A stretch of DNA of 64,000 nt from Piper betle (lineage: Eukaryota; Streptophyta; Magnoliopsida; Piperales; Piperaceae), in the NCBI GenBank assembly GCA_033002965.1, contig JAURVB010013945.1:37046-101045 (forward strand). The letters are read 5' to 3'. A program made the position numbers and the translations under genes. Of the stretch, positions 11,508-23,380 are shown piece after piece. The notes under the pieces were generated by a model. It was given only the letters and a program-made list of their open reading frames with translations. It was not told the origin of the DNA and did no database searches. The number at the start of each line of letters is the position of its first letter. Position 1 is the stretch's first letter.

Positions 11508-13730
11508 GTTCATATTGGACTCCCTTTGCATCTTTGGGGTGCCACAGTGGATACAACTGTCTACCTAATAAACCGAAGTCCATCAAGTGCCTTAGATGGA
11601 AAAATACCGGAAGAGGTATGGTCTAGTAAGAAAGTTGACTACTCTTTTCTTAAAGTCTTTGGTTGTATTGCATATACACATGTTGACAGGGGATCAAGAA
11701 AGAAGCTTGATACAAAGTCCCGCAAATGTGTATTTCTTGGATATGGAGATGATGAGTATGGTTACCGGATGTGGGATTTCGAGAACAACAAGGTGTTTCG
11801 AAGTCGGGATGTTGTATTCAATAAAGAGTACATGTAGAAAGACATGAAAGAAGAAAAGAATGAGGAGTCAAAAGAAAAAGAGTATATGGAGCTTGATGAG
11901 ATAGATGAAGAGATGCCAAGTACTGAAAATCAAGGATTTGTTCCAAGTGATGAGGAGCAATTATCGTCAGAAGAAACCGAAGAAGAAGGTGAGTTACAGG
12001 CTAATCAACCAAATGATGATGAATCAGATTCTGAATATTCTGATGCACAAGTTGAAATTGATGACTCAGAGCCACCACAAGAGATAGTTGTTGCTCCTGA
12101 ACCAAGGAGGAGCACAAGGGTTAGAAAGCATACTCAGAAATTAAATTTAATTGTTCAACATGTTTTGTATACTGATGCAGGAGAACTGGAGTCCTATGAT
12201 GAAGCCATGAGTGACAAAGCTCATCTTAAGTGGGAGTAGGCCATGAATGATGAGATGTCATCGTTGGAGAAGAATCATACATGGGAGTTGGTGAAGTTGC
12301 CGCCAAAAAGGAGGGTTCTACAAAACAAGTGAAACTATCAGGTCAAGTCTGAAGCTGGTGGTGTACAAAGGTATAAGGCAAGACTTGTGGTGAAAGGTTA
12401 TGGTCAAAAAGAAGGGATTGATTTTCATGATATATTTGCACCTATTCTAAAAATGACTTCTATTAGAATTATTTTGAGTATTGTGGCTGTAAAGGGGTTG
12501 TATTTAGAGCAGCTAGATGTAAATACAGCTTTCCTTCTTGGTGATTTGGAGGAGGAGATCTATATGGAACAACCAAAAGGATTTGAAGTCAAAGGTAAAG
12601 AAAATATGGTGTGCAAATTGAAGAGGAGTCTATATGGACTCAAACAAGCACCAAGACAGTGGTATTTAAAATTTAACAAGTTTATGTTGGATAATGGATT
12701 TGCTAGGAGCAATTCGGACCCCTGTGTATATCTACAAAAGTTTAATGATGGGGATTACATTATTTTAACTTTGTATGTAGATGACATGCTTGTTGCAGGG
12801 ACTTGTATGGAGAAAATTGTTAGTCTCAAGATGAGGTTAGCCAGGAGTTTTTCCATGAATGATTTGGGTGAAGCAAAACAACTTCTTGGGATGTAAATTA
12901 CCCGAGACAAGAAGAACAAGAAGTTGTGGTTATCTCAAGAAGGGTATGGGAAGAAAGTTCTTGAGAAATTCAACATGAATGAATCCAAGCCGGTGACTAC
13001 TACTCTGGGTAGTTTCCAATTGTCCAAAGAACAAGGTGCTAAGAGTGAGGAGGATAAAGCTCACATGAAAAAGGTGCCTTATGCTTCAGCTATTTGAAGT
13101 CTTATGTATGCTATGGTGAGTACAAGACCAGATATTGCACATGCAGTGGGAGTAGTGAGCAGATTCATGATGAACCCAGGAAAAGAACACTAGGAGGCAG
13201 TAAAATGGATTTTCAGGTACTTGAAAAGAACTTCTAATTACTATTTGTGTTTTGAGGGTGATAATATTGATGTGCAAGGTTATGTGGACTCGGACCATGC
13301 TAGAAATAGAGACAATGGCAGGAGTACATCCGGATACATCTTTACAGTTGGTGGAACCACGGTACGTTGGGTTTCCAAATTGTAAAAGATAGTAGCTCTG
13401 TCTTCAACTGAGGCTGAATATGTGGCTACTACAGAAGCTAGCAAGGAATATATTTGGATTAAAACTTTAATGAATGAGTTAGGTTTTAATGGGGTTGATT
13501 GCAGGTTGTACAATGATAGTCAAAGTGCAATCCATTTAGCCAAGAACTCGGCATTTCATTCTAGGACCAAACATATTCGGTTAAGGTATCATTTTATCAG
13601 ATCTTTATTAGAAGAACGTAAATTGAAGTTGGAGAATATAGATGGAAAAAATAATCCAGCGGATATGTTGACTAAACTGGTGGATGGAAAAAAGTTGAGT
13701 TTTTGCTCAACTTTGGTGAACTTGCACTAA
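11508..13730 (+). pseudogene. pol: Copia pol remnant: integrase tail, RT, RNase H
   Basis: One reading frame runs from the deletion junction to the stop at 13730 with no frameshift. Integrase C-terminal part: LPLHLWGATVDT, then KVFGC and KCVFLGY. Next comes an acidic linker (about 11850-12110). RT: KARLVVKGYGQKEGIDF, LDVNTAFL with LGDLEEEIYM (usually HGDLEEEIYM), RSLYGLKQAPRQW, and catalytic LYVDD at 12770-12784. RNase H: YVDSDHA, ALSSTEAEYVA, KHIRLRYHFI and NPADMLTK. In-frame stops fall at 11835, 12237, 12330, 12894, 13095, 13191 and 13383. Five of the seven look like C-to-T or G-to-A changes of Gln or Trp codons, typical of methylated DNA decay. Protease and the integrase catalytic core are gone. 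Confidence 0.92.
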
Positions 13731-13799
13731 CATGCAGGTGGGCACATGCAACGAACAAGTGGAGGAAGAGTTTGGACTGGTGTGTTCCAATCGAACTCC

Positions 13800-13809
13800 A
13801 AGTGGGAGA
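13800..13809 (+). other. Polypurine tract
   Basis: AAGTGGGAGA ends one base before the 3' LTR, as expected for the plus-strand primer of a copia element. Confidence 0.8.
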
Positions 13810-13810
13810 T

Positions 13811-14354
13811 TGTTAATATGTGTAATTGTATTAATGATATGTAGCCCATTGTCACACTCGGAATACTAAAGAATTCTCAGAATATTAACAGAGGTGACTG
13901 TTAGTTGTTCCATGGAGATTGAAGGGTCTCAAAGCTTTTCTATAAATTGAGCTTCATTTGCCTCATTCTAACAAAGGCAGACAAGCAGATGAAAAGATTA
14001 GAAAGGAGATAGAGAGATAGAGAGAGATATAGTGATAAAAGAAGAGGGAAAAATATTCACGAGTTTATCTTATACGGAGTATTGAGAGAGAGTGAAATCT
14101 TGTAATCTCAATAGTATAGGGTGTGTGAGTAATCTTCTTGTACATCTCTCTATATATTTGATGACTGTAATCTTTGGTTGAAGTAGTGAATTGTTCGTTG
14201 TTGCCCGTGGTTTTTGACTCTCGATTGAAGGAGAGTTTTCCACGTTAAATCTCTGCTCTTTTGTGGTTTTGTTTTATCTTATTTCTCAGGTCTTATTTTC
14301 CCATTACTTTTGTTCGCTGTGGTTGATCTCCAATTTTGGGGATTCTTCTCAACA
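13811..14354 (+). repeat. Copia 3' LTR
   Basis: 544 bases with intact TGTT...AACA ends. It carries an 18-19 base segment (AAGTAGTGAATTGTTCGT) missing from the 5' LTR. A TATA box lies near 13947. Confidence 0.93.
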
Positions 14355-14359
14355 CCAAC
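14355..14359. other. Target-site duplication, right (CCAAC)
   Basis: Matches 10843-10847; R-repeat sequence resumes immediately as GCCATGGAACGACACCAC. Confidence 0.85.
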
Positions 14360-16410
14360 GCCATGGAACGACACCACTAAAGCCATGTACACCTTACAAC
14401 ACCTTCACCCAATCTCCAATCAACCTTAAAGTTTATAAGATATCCTCAAAAAGTTCAATCTTTTAATCTATTACAACATTCACATACTAAGCGGCTCTTG
14501 ATCTTGCACCTTTCAGTTTTGAGCACTTTGAATCAATATGTGCATGAGTCTTCTAATCCTAACCCTTGATGAGAACAATAGAAAGAAATATGTGCATGTT
14601 AAGAAAAATTTATTTCTAATCTCGAAAATGCCCCTCTCGATGGAGAGAGAGGATATTACCATGAAAACTTCTTGGCACTGTTTTGAAGATAGAAGAGGGT
14701 TCAAGCTTTGAAATAAGTTGAAGAAAGAATAGCAAGAGGGTAGAAGGGAAGTATTTGGTGGAGAAAGATTCATTTACTTACAAAAAAAAGTTTACAAAGT
14801 GAAAGTTACAAAAATTGGAGGCAGGAATTGCTAGGTGAAAAACTGAATTTTTAGTGGGTAGCAAAACATATGAAAGAAATGTGGAAAGAATGATTTTTAG
14901 TTGGTAGACACACCCAGCAGAAAAGCATGTAGCCATGACGGTGAAATGTGTCTTTTATTTTTGGATCCTGTCGAATTGCAGGTAGATGTTATGACCGAGT
15001 GCCTTGCATGTCTAGATTACTTCGCCATGTGCTTGAAACCCTTTTGGATGATTCTAGTCCCTGCAGAACCCATGATCACCCTTGGGTGTAAACCCTTAAG
15101 TGCGCACAACCTGCACCTAGCGCAAGGGCACCCTCCTAGTGCCCTTGTGCCAGCCCCTTTTAGGGTTTGGGTGCAAGGGCACTCGGCCATATCATTATCT
15201 CTGTTTAGTTTGTCGGAGCATATCATTTATCCATATATAGATTGTCGGACTATTTCATTTCATCGTAGTATAGATTATTGGACCATTACATCGGATTAGA
15301 GTTCACCACATGCCTCACATTTTATATTTTAATGCGTTGAGAGTATTTCTGATTTGTAGCCCTCTTATTCGTGGGTACGAGCTGACCTACTTGCCAATTT
15401 ATTGTATGAGTTGTTATTTTTAAAACCAGTAATCAATTTATTTAATTACTAACAAATTTCTTATATGTATAGGTGAACTTCCTCAGGGATGACTGGCGTG
15501 GGTGGATGGGTCAATGGACTCGTAGTAAGGGACTGTGATGGTTTTACTGTGTTTTTCATGTGGGTACTATATCTATCATATTATGGAATTGTATGGTTAT
15601 AAGGGTCACACCCTCACTAGAATTTTTTAGCATATATGTGATAGCAAAAGTTTGGATTTTTTGTCTATGTAGGAGTGTGTCTCCATTATTATTATTATCT
15701 CCATATCGTGCAAGGTGATAAATTTTGGTCAATATTTAACAGTTGTTTAAAGGTGTGTAAGCCTCAAAGTCTCAAAACTTTTGACAGAGCGCGTCAGGTA
15801 TGCTAAACTTATTTCGTTGTACCTGTGTGTGTATTAAAGCAACGTGGATTGGATGAGCGTATAGGTCATACTGCATGAAGACCAAATATTTGTGTATGAT
15901 GCTCTAGCACTGGAGGAATGCCCTGTATTGGTAGTTAATTGTAATGCGTGCATGGGGTATATAATCATGACCCTGGTGACACTATGCTTAAGTGTCTAAC
16001 ATCATTTAATAAGTTATCTACTTCAAGGATGGAACTGATTGTAAAAATTGAATCATGCCTTTGCAATTTTAAGTTTCAACTTCCAAGTTACGGGAGGGGT
16101 GTTCATTATACCCTCGCTTGGGTATCCGGCCTCTATAGTAGTCGAGAGTGTACATAGCATATGTAAAGTCATCCTCTTAGTTGAATGGGACTTGCCGACC
16201 CTGTTGTGATTTGAAGTGCTCATAAGACGAACCCCATTAAGTCAAGTTTCCCTTCCACGGTATGAATGATCAGAATGCATCGCATAGTAGCTCCAAAAGT
16301 TTTTGACTTTACCCTCTTTGTGGGTTGAGATTCATTTCCGCATAAAGAATTACTTTTCAAATTATAACAATTTGATTCGGTTAGCTTTCGGGTCGAATTG
16401 GCGTGTTACA
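14360..16410. repeat. Dispersed repeat family R, copy R1 right part
   Basis: Continues R1 after the copia insertion. Landmarks include ACAATAGAAAGAAATATGTG, the TAGACACACCCAGCAGAAAA block, TGCCTTGCATGTCTAGATTA, a C/G-balanced stretch with GCGCAAGGGCACCCTC near 15119, and a right end TCGGGTCGAATTGGCGTGTTACA-like at 16390-16410. That end resembles a gypsy LTR 3' end, so the right half of R may be LTR-derived. It lacks the segment holding the small ORF found in R2, R3 and R5. No intact gene. Confidence 0.6.
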
Positions 16411-16870
16411 TCAAATGTACAATTAGATATGAAAGGGAGGCAACTATTTGTCTTATGCAAGTTCAAAGAAAATTTATCTGAAGGGTTTTAAGAGTGGGAA
16501 AATGACCAGTGAACAAGAGGATTGGTTTTAGTTTTGGAAGTGTGAGAGAAAGATTTCTCCTGAATACATATTGAATGATTGGTAATGGAGAATATATTAT
16601 TCTGCAAGGATTATGAGGATTGTGAGGTGCCGAAGGAGGATTTGGGCTTTATATGCTTATGCGGCCATTTACATGGGAAGAAAGCAATGCCTGATCTGGG
16701 AAGGGGACCTGGTTGATTTGATCCATTATCCAATGAATGAGAATCATCTTTGTTATACTACATTTGCATTGGAATTATTTTGTGGAGGCTAAGGGTTAGC
16801 ATAGGTACGAAGAACATGATCAAGCATCAAGAACATGATCAAAGCTTGAGGTTATCTATTTCTTTGTTAA
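16411..16870 (+). pseudogene. Fossil coding fragment next to the R end (second copy at 30362)
   Basis: Begins ATGAAAGGGAGGCAACTATT (16429) and reads MKGRQLFVLCKFKENLSEGF before a stop. Later, broken frames give KISPEYILNDW and CEVPKEDLGFICLC. The copy at 30362-30840 keeps a longer frame. I do not recognise the protein. The shared residues suggest the segment was once coding. Confidence 0.35.
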
Positions 16871-16914
16871 AATAGTTAGGTCTATCATAAGTCTTACCTT
16901 CAAATTATTTTGAA

Positions 16915-17038
16915 AGCTTGAGGTTATCTTCTCTTCCTGTCCAGGCAGTTTGAGAATGCCATCTCTGACCGCCAGACCATTTTAAAAGATGGCGACCAGG
17001 ATTAGCAGGGAAATCAAGGCACGAGCCTTCATCTTCAT
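16915..17038 (-). pseudogene. Bowman-Birk-like inhibitor, exon 1 fragment
   Basis: Minus-strand ATG at 17038 opens MKMKARALISLLILVAIF, a signal-peptide-like start, then a TAA stop, then in frame NGLAVRDGILKLPGQEEKIT. The stop is absent from the other copies. No second exon follows: to the left lies unrelated repeat sequence, so this is a stranded exon. The homologous exon occurs at 21146-21269, 36767-36901, 37573-37707 and 47126-47266. Confidence 0.6.
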
Positions 17039-17079
17039 ACCTATCAATAGTAGGGATCCTGATATCACGCACACATATA

Positions 17080-17606
17080 CCTGTCGAGTGTATGTAATGA
17101 TGATGATGTGTATTTAAATGTGTAGTTTATGAAATTAAAATGATATTCAGTGAGATTACTATAAATGTCTTGCATGTGAATTACAATAAAGAACGAAAAG
17201 GAGCAGGTGAGCTACTGAACGAGGATAACTAGAATGTCAAAAACATGCTATGTTTGGATTGTGTTTTCGATTTTTATTGCTATAAATATATACCGTTTAT
17301 TGTTGACAGGGTGGCCTCTATTGCCCTTTTAAGGGAAACTTTTTTATTTCTTTTCCAAAATACATATTTCTTTTGAACTCTTTGTTTTTTTAGTTTGTTT
17401 GTTTACTGGTTCGAACATCATGGCATGCATATAGCACAACGTTAGAACTCAAGCATCTCATCCATGCCTTGTATGTTGCATCACCATCTTGAGACACCAA
17501 GGGTAGAAATAGGTCTGCTTAACCGAATCCAGTATATTAGCGAATGGTTCAGTTGCCGGTAACATTTCTGGATTGGTTCACGGGGGAATCGAAATGGGGT
17601 GTTACA
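17080..17606 (+). mobile_element. Gypsy LTR fragment, 3' end
   Basis: Ends GGGGTGTTACA at 17606 like the other Tekay/Del-like LTRs but on the plus strand, and lacks its 5' part. The same fragment with the same right junction occurs at 43619-44280 and 57179-57549, so the three are duplicates. No primer site follows the end, so no internal region is attached. Confidence 0.6.
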
Positions 17607-18349
17607 TGATGAGCCAAAAGATTTGCCAAACTCCCCCTTTCAGCAGCCCACGACTCATAGGATGAGGCAGCAAACCCGGAGTTGGACATCAAGGCACTGA
17701 TGCATTCAATGTCCACCCATGTGGGACAAATAAGCTGGCAAGTCCCGTGCCACTGACAAAGCATAGTGATGAGTTATTTCACAAACCTACATACAGGTGC
17801 GTAAAAATTCTTATTTAAATATTTTGAATTGTTGATTTTCTATGGTAACCTTAACGTTTACTAGTATTTTGTTGCTCGGTCAAGAGTCCTAGATCCCCAT
17901 ACGACAAAACTCTTTGACCATCCAGGATTGAGTAAAAGGAGTGTGGCCAAGTTGGAAATTCGTTCCAAGGGATGTGAAAAATCTGATGTGACAAGAGTGG
18001 ATGGTGAGTTACAATTATAAATGGTATACCTGTTTTTATATCCATACATATTTTGTTCATTTCGTTGACATGAATTTTTTTGTAATGTAAATGCAAAATT
18101 TATATGATTTTCCGCCGGAGGACCTACATGTGCAAGAAATTCCTTCATGATGAATGTGCCGGACCTATACAAGCAAATGATGAACAGAGCACCAGACAAA
18201 TGAATTGACATCAAATTCAATTAGTTGCGGAGGTTTATGTCACCAAAATTTCGGTGGCTGTTTTCGGTGACAACCACCCTTTAGCTGCCAAAAATGGACC
18301 TTTTTGTCCCCAAAAATTTCGATGACAGATGTCTGCTTTTCTGCTAGTG
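17607..18349 (+). mobile_element. CACTA-type element, 3' end region
   Basis: The right end reads TTTCTGCTAGTG, the complement of CACTAGCAGAAA, a CACTA terminal repeat. Just inside are the subterminal motifs GTCACCAAAATTTCGGTGGC, TTTTCGGTGACAACC and GTCCCCAAAAATTTCGATGAC, typical of this superfamily. The matching left end was not found, and the left border abuts the gypsy LTR end. Minus-strand open frames here are conserved between copies only because the DNA is duplicated; I see no transposase motif. Copies end at 44979 and 58290. Confidence 0.55.
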
Positions 18350-19572
18350 TTACAACGTAACACAATACCTCTCTGAAAGTGAGATTAGTCAAGGTCATTC
18401 ATTGATAAGGATATGATTAGGTTTTCTTGATTATCTAAGGTTACTTAATTCTATAAGCTTCTTATTATTCTTGGCTTTTTACGTTTGTTTGAAGTTAAAC
18501 ATAGATTGAACTTGTGTACATTTTTTTTCTTACAATAAATCACCAACTTTGAATTTTCAGACCTTGTCGACCTTTCCTACACAATCTGACGTTTTTCTTA
18601 CTAAAATAAGAAATAACAGAAGAAAGAAATAACATCAAATAAACAACTCAAATGAATTGACTAAATTATGCACAATACGATGATTACAGTTTCCAATTCA
18701 TTTGTAGCAAATTAAAAATATGCAATTATTTTCATAATATCAAATAGGGTATAAAGTTTTAAATAACTATACATTGAGGGAATTACACATCAGTAATAGG
18801 AATACTACCCTAAGGTGAATTGTAGGGTGAAAGGCAAGATGCAAAATTCTAAGGCGCCAAAAGCTTTTTTTGTTAGCCTATTGAATGACCCAACAATAAT
18901 TTCATCCTAATACTAATATATTGAAAGTGCGAGTAACGTTGTAGGATATTATAATCTATCAACCTTAAAAAATTTAGTCTACATGATTCCATCCCTTGAC
19001 TATGGGCTTAACCCACATATAGCAAGTTCAACTCAGTATTCATTATTTCTCTTTTTGGTTAGCTTAGATACTATTTTTAACAACCCATCCTACTTATGCC
19101 CGAACATATATTATCCTCATAAAATCATAACATTAGAGTGCGATAGTTCTACAATAAAAATAGTTGGGGGTAATGGAAGAGAATTGTTAAGGTTGGTTCA
19201 AGGTTGTAGAAAAAGAATTTAGGGAAAATATCATATATATCTACATTTCAAAGCTTTCTTTCAAAAATAGCCAAGCATACAAAATTATATAAGAAATAGT
19301 CATTTTTAAAATTATCAATTATGACAAATTGCTATCATTTTTTAAAGAATAATAAAAATACACATAAAATTTATTTTTACTAATACCAAAATATATACGA
19401 GATAAAACAAATAATTTTTTATGAACTTTGTATATAGAAATTAAATATTAACTGATAAATATTAAATATAATAGAAAACTATATTATTGATGGGATAAAT
19501 GAGGAAAAAAATATTTTCTATGGAGTTTTGGACAAGTAAAAGAAAATTAAATTTTAGGCTAACAAAAAAAAT

Positions 19573-19606
<34 letters not shown>

Positions 19607-20423
19607 GATGTTCAAAATTTTAATTTGAGATTGTCAAATTTTATTAAAAATTAAAAAAATTATTTTAACCAATATAATTTTTATTATGAGTATTTTTAAA
19701 AAGTATGGAATTTCATTTATTATTAAAACATAAAAAAATATTTAAGAAAATTGAAAGTTAGATTAAGAGAATTTATATCAATAAAAGAAATATTATAAAT
19801 AAAATATTTTTAAAATATATGAATTGGGTATGCGTGAAATAATAATTTAAGATCTGGGTATACCTAATATAAAATTAAAAGTTTTGTCGTTTGTGATAGA
19901 AAATATTAAAAGTTGGTTCTTTATAATATTTTCGCAAGAATTTTTTCCCATCAGCTGATGGAAAAATGATAAATTGTATATTTTGGCTAGCAAATGTTTA
20001 ACTATGTAGAAAAATCAAATGCTGATAACCTTAAGCAAATGGTGTCATTCATCGGACATCGACGTATGTTTAATAGCTATAACCGGCTTGGCCCTAGGGT
20101 GTTCTGGCTGAACCTCTCTCTCTCTCTCCCTGCATTTTCTATTTCACATTTTCATGTCGGTTATTCAACTATTAGTGTCTTTAATACACATTTTTATTAC
20201 ATTTTTCTATTATATTAATTTTGTCTTCCCAACAAGATTATCTCTTGAACTTTGCACCATACATCTTATTTAATTTGTAACTCAACCCTGTTATTATAGG
20301 TAGAACAGGCCGTATTAGTCATAGCATGATGAATGCGAAATAATTTTGGGCCTTGTTAAAGTTCATATTTAGACTTAGGAATAAGTTCATATTTTGTATA
20401 CAAGGTTCAGTATACATATGAAT
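18350..20423. repeat. AT-rich duplicated flank (copies at 44980-46420 and 58291-58955)
   Basis: Shared landmarks are AAGGATATGATTAGGTTTTC, GGTGAATTGTAGGGTGAAAG and the frame containing PNIYYPHKIITLE near 19110. This last reading is open for 79 residues here and similar at 45620-45853; it starts MIPSLD and I do not recognise it. The copy here holds about 600 bases (about 19610-20260) missing from 46260. A (TA)n tract is at 19576-19603. No gene supported. Confidence 0.55.
19576..19603. repeat. (TA)n microsatellite
   Basis: A pure TA run of 28 bases. The duplicate near 46210 has only a few TA steps. Confidence 0.9.
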
Positions 20424-20841
20424 TTATGTGGGCGGAAATCCACATCTTTTTTCACTAATTCTTTTCCGATTGTTGAAGAACACTATTAAAATAAAAAATA
20501 AAAAATAGAAATAAAATTTCATAATGGAACCAAGTGAGATTCCAATTCCTTTATTGATGTGCTCCATATAAGAGAAGAACTTGATCACCCATACATTAAC
20601 AGAGTACGTAGTAGGCGCACATAGTAGTGCAACGCATGGTCGTGGTGGGAACCATGCACCATGAACAAGACACACATTGACATAAAATACAATAAAACAT
20701 GAGCAGGTCATGATCACATATACGCCATGATCATGATGATCATGACACTGATTATTGAAAGTCGAGTAGCATACACAGATAACAAGCTTCCTGAGGTAGT
20801 GTAAAGAGTGCAGATCTTGATCCTCTAGGGGAGGTGGATGA

Positions 20842-21269
20842 TCAGTTCTTTTCTGTCGGGTGGTCCAGACAAACGCAATGGAGAACAGTACGAATCAAGT
20901 AGCAAAAGCAATTTTTGCAACCGATTAGATAGCATTCTTCACCCTTCAATAGTCCATCCTTTATCTCCCAAAATTGAGGCTAATAAAAATTTTATGAAAT
21001 ATACGAAAAATACAACCCATTAATATGAGGTTGATCATCAACAACACGAAAAATACGATACAAGCTTTGTTCAACAGTAAATATTAATTAAACACAGAAA
21101 CATCAATTTCTTTGTTAAAACAGTTTGGTCTATCATAAGTCATACCTCCAAATTATTTAGAAAGCTTGAGGTTATCTTCTCTCCCTGTCCACGCAGTTTG
21201 AGAATGCCATCTCTGACCGCCCAAACATCCGAGAAGAAGGCGAAATCAAGGCACGAGCTTCATCTTCAT
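20842..21269 (-). pseudogene. Bowman-Birk-like inhibitor pseudogene, copy 2
   Basis: Two exons. Exon 1 (21269-21146) begins MKMK but has lost one base after the fourth codon, shifting the frame, and lacks part of the hydrophobic signal core. It then keeps AVRDGILKL and ends before a GTATGA donor. Exon 2 (20943-20842) reads GEECYLIGCKNCFCYLIRTV, then LHCVCLDHPTEKN and stop. The pattern C-x2-C-x-C...C-x-C-x-D is that of a Bowman-Birk subdomain, but the reactive loop is one residue longer and lacks the usual Thr-Lys/Arg-Ser. Downstream transcript-like sequence continues to 20424. The paralogue at 46822-47266 is better preserved. Confidence 0.6.
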
Positions 21270-21289
21270 ACCTGTCAATAGTGTTCCCT

Positions 21290-21600
21290 ACCTGCGAACG
21301 CACACCCATCTTGATATGCCTTGTGCTTTTTTATAGAGAAGAATACATGGGTAAGGACAGATTGTGAAAAAATATCTGTACTACCCAAGCAAAATTGTAA
21401 TAACTGTTTTTACTCATGCTTTAAGCATTTATCCAAGGGACTGTCTGGAAAAAAGAATTTTTCTTCCTCCAAGTTTGAAAAATAGAGGTTGTTGGTGTGG
21501 GAGACGTGAATGGGCGAGCACGTTTTCATTATGTTAATATTATGAGTAGGGGAAGTGAATGCAAAGTAATTTTGTGGCCTAGACATGTATATCTAGATCT
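21290..21600. other. Upstream flank of inhibitor copy 2
   Basis: Matches 47285-47590 (GAATACATGGGTAAGGACAG). It probably descends from the 5' flank of the inhibitor gene. I see no clear TATA box. Confidence 0.4.
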
Positions 21601-23380
21601 TAGCAACGCAAGACACATCAATCTGACCCAACCTATGGATCTGATGCAAGCCCGCCACATTTATTGGCTAGTAGGTGGAGATAAACATTGTGGCCCTATA
21701 GCCACCAATCATTCACGAAGAAAAATCCTAAAACAAAATCTGTAATTTAATTATTTGTGTCCTGAGTATCTTGAAGGTTTTTTATATCAAAGAAATATTT
21801 TGTCGTGTTTTAAATTTTCTTTCTGTCTAGTTAATATCCTATTTAGATTGTATTTTAAGTCTTTTGTCTTAACTAGCTTTAGATTTTAGAAATATTTGAA
21901 GATTAGAGACAATTTTTTGAACATTCTTTCTCCACTACTATTATCGGCGTTGTCACACGTAACCTGTGCCAAAACTTCTGTCACGGTCATTCGAGAAAAA
22001 TATTTGTAACTTCAGATTAACAAGTGTTGGAGAATGATATCAAAGTATATAAGTAAATGGGTTAGAATCGAATAACTCACATAAAACACTAAATTGAACT
22101 TGTTAAACACAAGTGCTTTGTGTGAGGAATGTGATCAAACACTTAGAATACACAGAATCAATAAGTAATGCATATATGCAAACTAAAGAGAATAAGGAAG
22201 AAGAATCAAACACAAATCAAGCAATGAACTTTTAAAGAGGTTAAGAGTTCCTACCCCTCTCTCTATCCAATAAAGTCTTTTAGTTAAGAAAGTCTTCTAA
22301 CTTCACTGTGTCAAACCACTTGTATACCTTCTACAAGCTCTCGACCAAACCAAAGTAACAACCATCACTTGCTTCTTACAAGTTCTCTGCCGAGTCCAGG
22401 CAATTGACAACATACTCCAACGCCTTGGAACAACACCCCTGAAGCCATGTACACCTTACAACACCTTCATCCAATCTCCAAACAACCTTAAAGTTTATAA
22501 GATATCCTCAAAAAGATCAATATTCACATACTAAGCGGCTCTTGATCTTGCACCTTTCAGTTTTGAGCACTTTGAATCAACTTCATTAGTCTTCTAATCC
22601 TAACCCTTGATGAGAACAATAGAAAGAAATATGTGCATGTTCAGAAATATTTATTTCTAATCTTGAAAATGTCCCTCTCGTGGGGAGTAAGGATATTACC
22701 ATGAAAACTTCTTGGCACAATTTTGAAGATAGAAGAGGGCGGGTTCAAGCTTTGAAATAAGAAGAAGAAAGAATAGCAAGGGGGAGAAGAGAAGGATTTT
22801 GATGGGGAAAATTTTTTTACTTACAAGAAAAAGGTTACAAAGCGAACATTACAAAAATTGGAGAGAGGAATTGCAAGGTGAAAAACTGAATTTTTAGTGG
22901 GTAGCAAAACATATGGAAGGAATGTGGAAAGAATGATTAGTGGGGAGAAGGGAAATTAAGATGGTTTAAATTTCGCAAGGACTCAAGAATTCTATTTTCT
23001 CAACGGTGAAATATTTTTTTGTTGTGGAATATTTAGCTGCTTAGCTTTCAACCATGTATTTTGAGATGCTATCATATGAGAATTATCAACTTGGCAAAGA
23101 TTCAATTTATGAATGGGATGATTCAAAAATCTTTATTGTTAAATTGATTGAGAGACATACAATTTTTAATCCAAATTTCTAGATATCCAAATGTAAAACT
23201 CGAGCATTTTGCCAGACATTTTTAATGTTAGTTCCGTTCTGATCCGAACCCAGTGGCTTTAACCGGCTCTTCTTGTCATGTGTTGATGTATGCTTGTGTG
23301 CTTTGTGAGCCGGTGCACTAGACACAGCCAGCAAAAAACCATGTAGCCACAACGGTGAAGTGTATCGTTTAACCGGACAT
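21600..23380. repeat. Dispersed repeat family R, copy R2
   Basis: From CAACCTATGGATCTGATGCA through AACACAAGTGCTTTGTGTG, ACAATAGAAAGAAATATGTG and the small ORF at 23054 to GTGCACTAGACACAGCCAG. At 22410-22430 it has the uninterrupted ACTCCAACGCCTTGG that marks the empty site of the copia insertion in R1. It stops short of the GGGCACCCTC block and joins an inhibitor 3' fragment. Confidence 0.65.
23054..23182 (+). pseudogene. Small conserved ORF fossil in R
   Basis: 42 residues: MYFEMLSYENYQLGKDSIYE, then WDDSKIFIVKLIERHTIFNP and NF before TAG. The same frame is present at 28545-28634 (with an in-frame extension from 28494) and 62672-62800 with mostly conservative differences. I recognise no domain. 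It may be the remains of a coding exon carried by the R repeat. Confidence 0.35.

Larger units (their letters stand above)
10848..14354 (+). mobile_element. Ty1/copia element, internally deleted
   Basis: A complete insertion with two LTRs, primer-binding site, gag start, a fused integrase tail, reverse transcriptase, RNase H, polypurine tract and 5-bp target duplication. At 3.5 kb it is shorter than autonomous copia elements (usually about 5 kb), because most of gag, all of protease and the catalytic part of integrase are missing. The frame carries seven stops, so it cannot make its own enzymes. RT motifs look Tork/Tnt1-like, but the lineage is an inference. Confidence 0.93.

Noticed and set aside
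17861..18220. 119-codon minus-strand frame, repeated at 57794-58162
   Set aside because: Conserved because the DNA is duplicated; the third copy (44535-44735) is shorter and broken, and no domain is recognisable. It may be decayed transposon sequence but I cannot support a gene.
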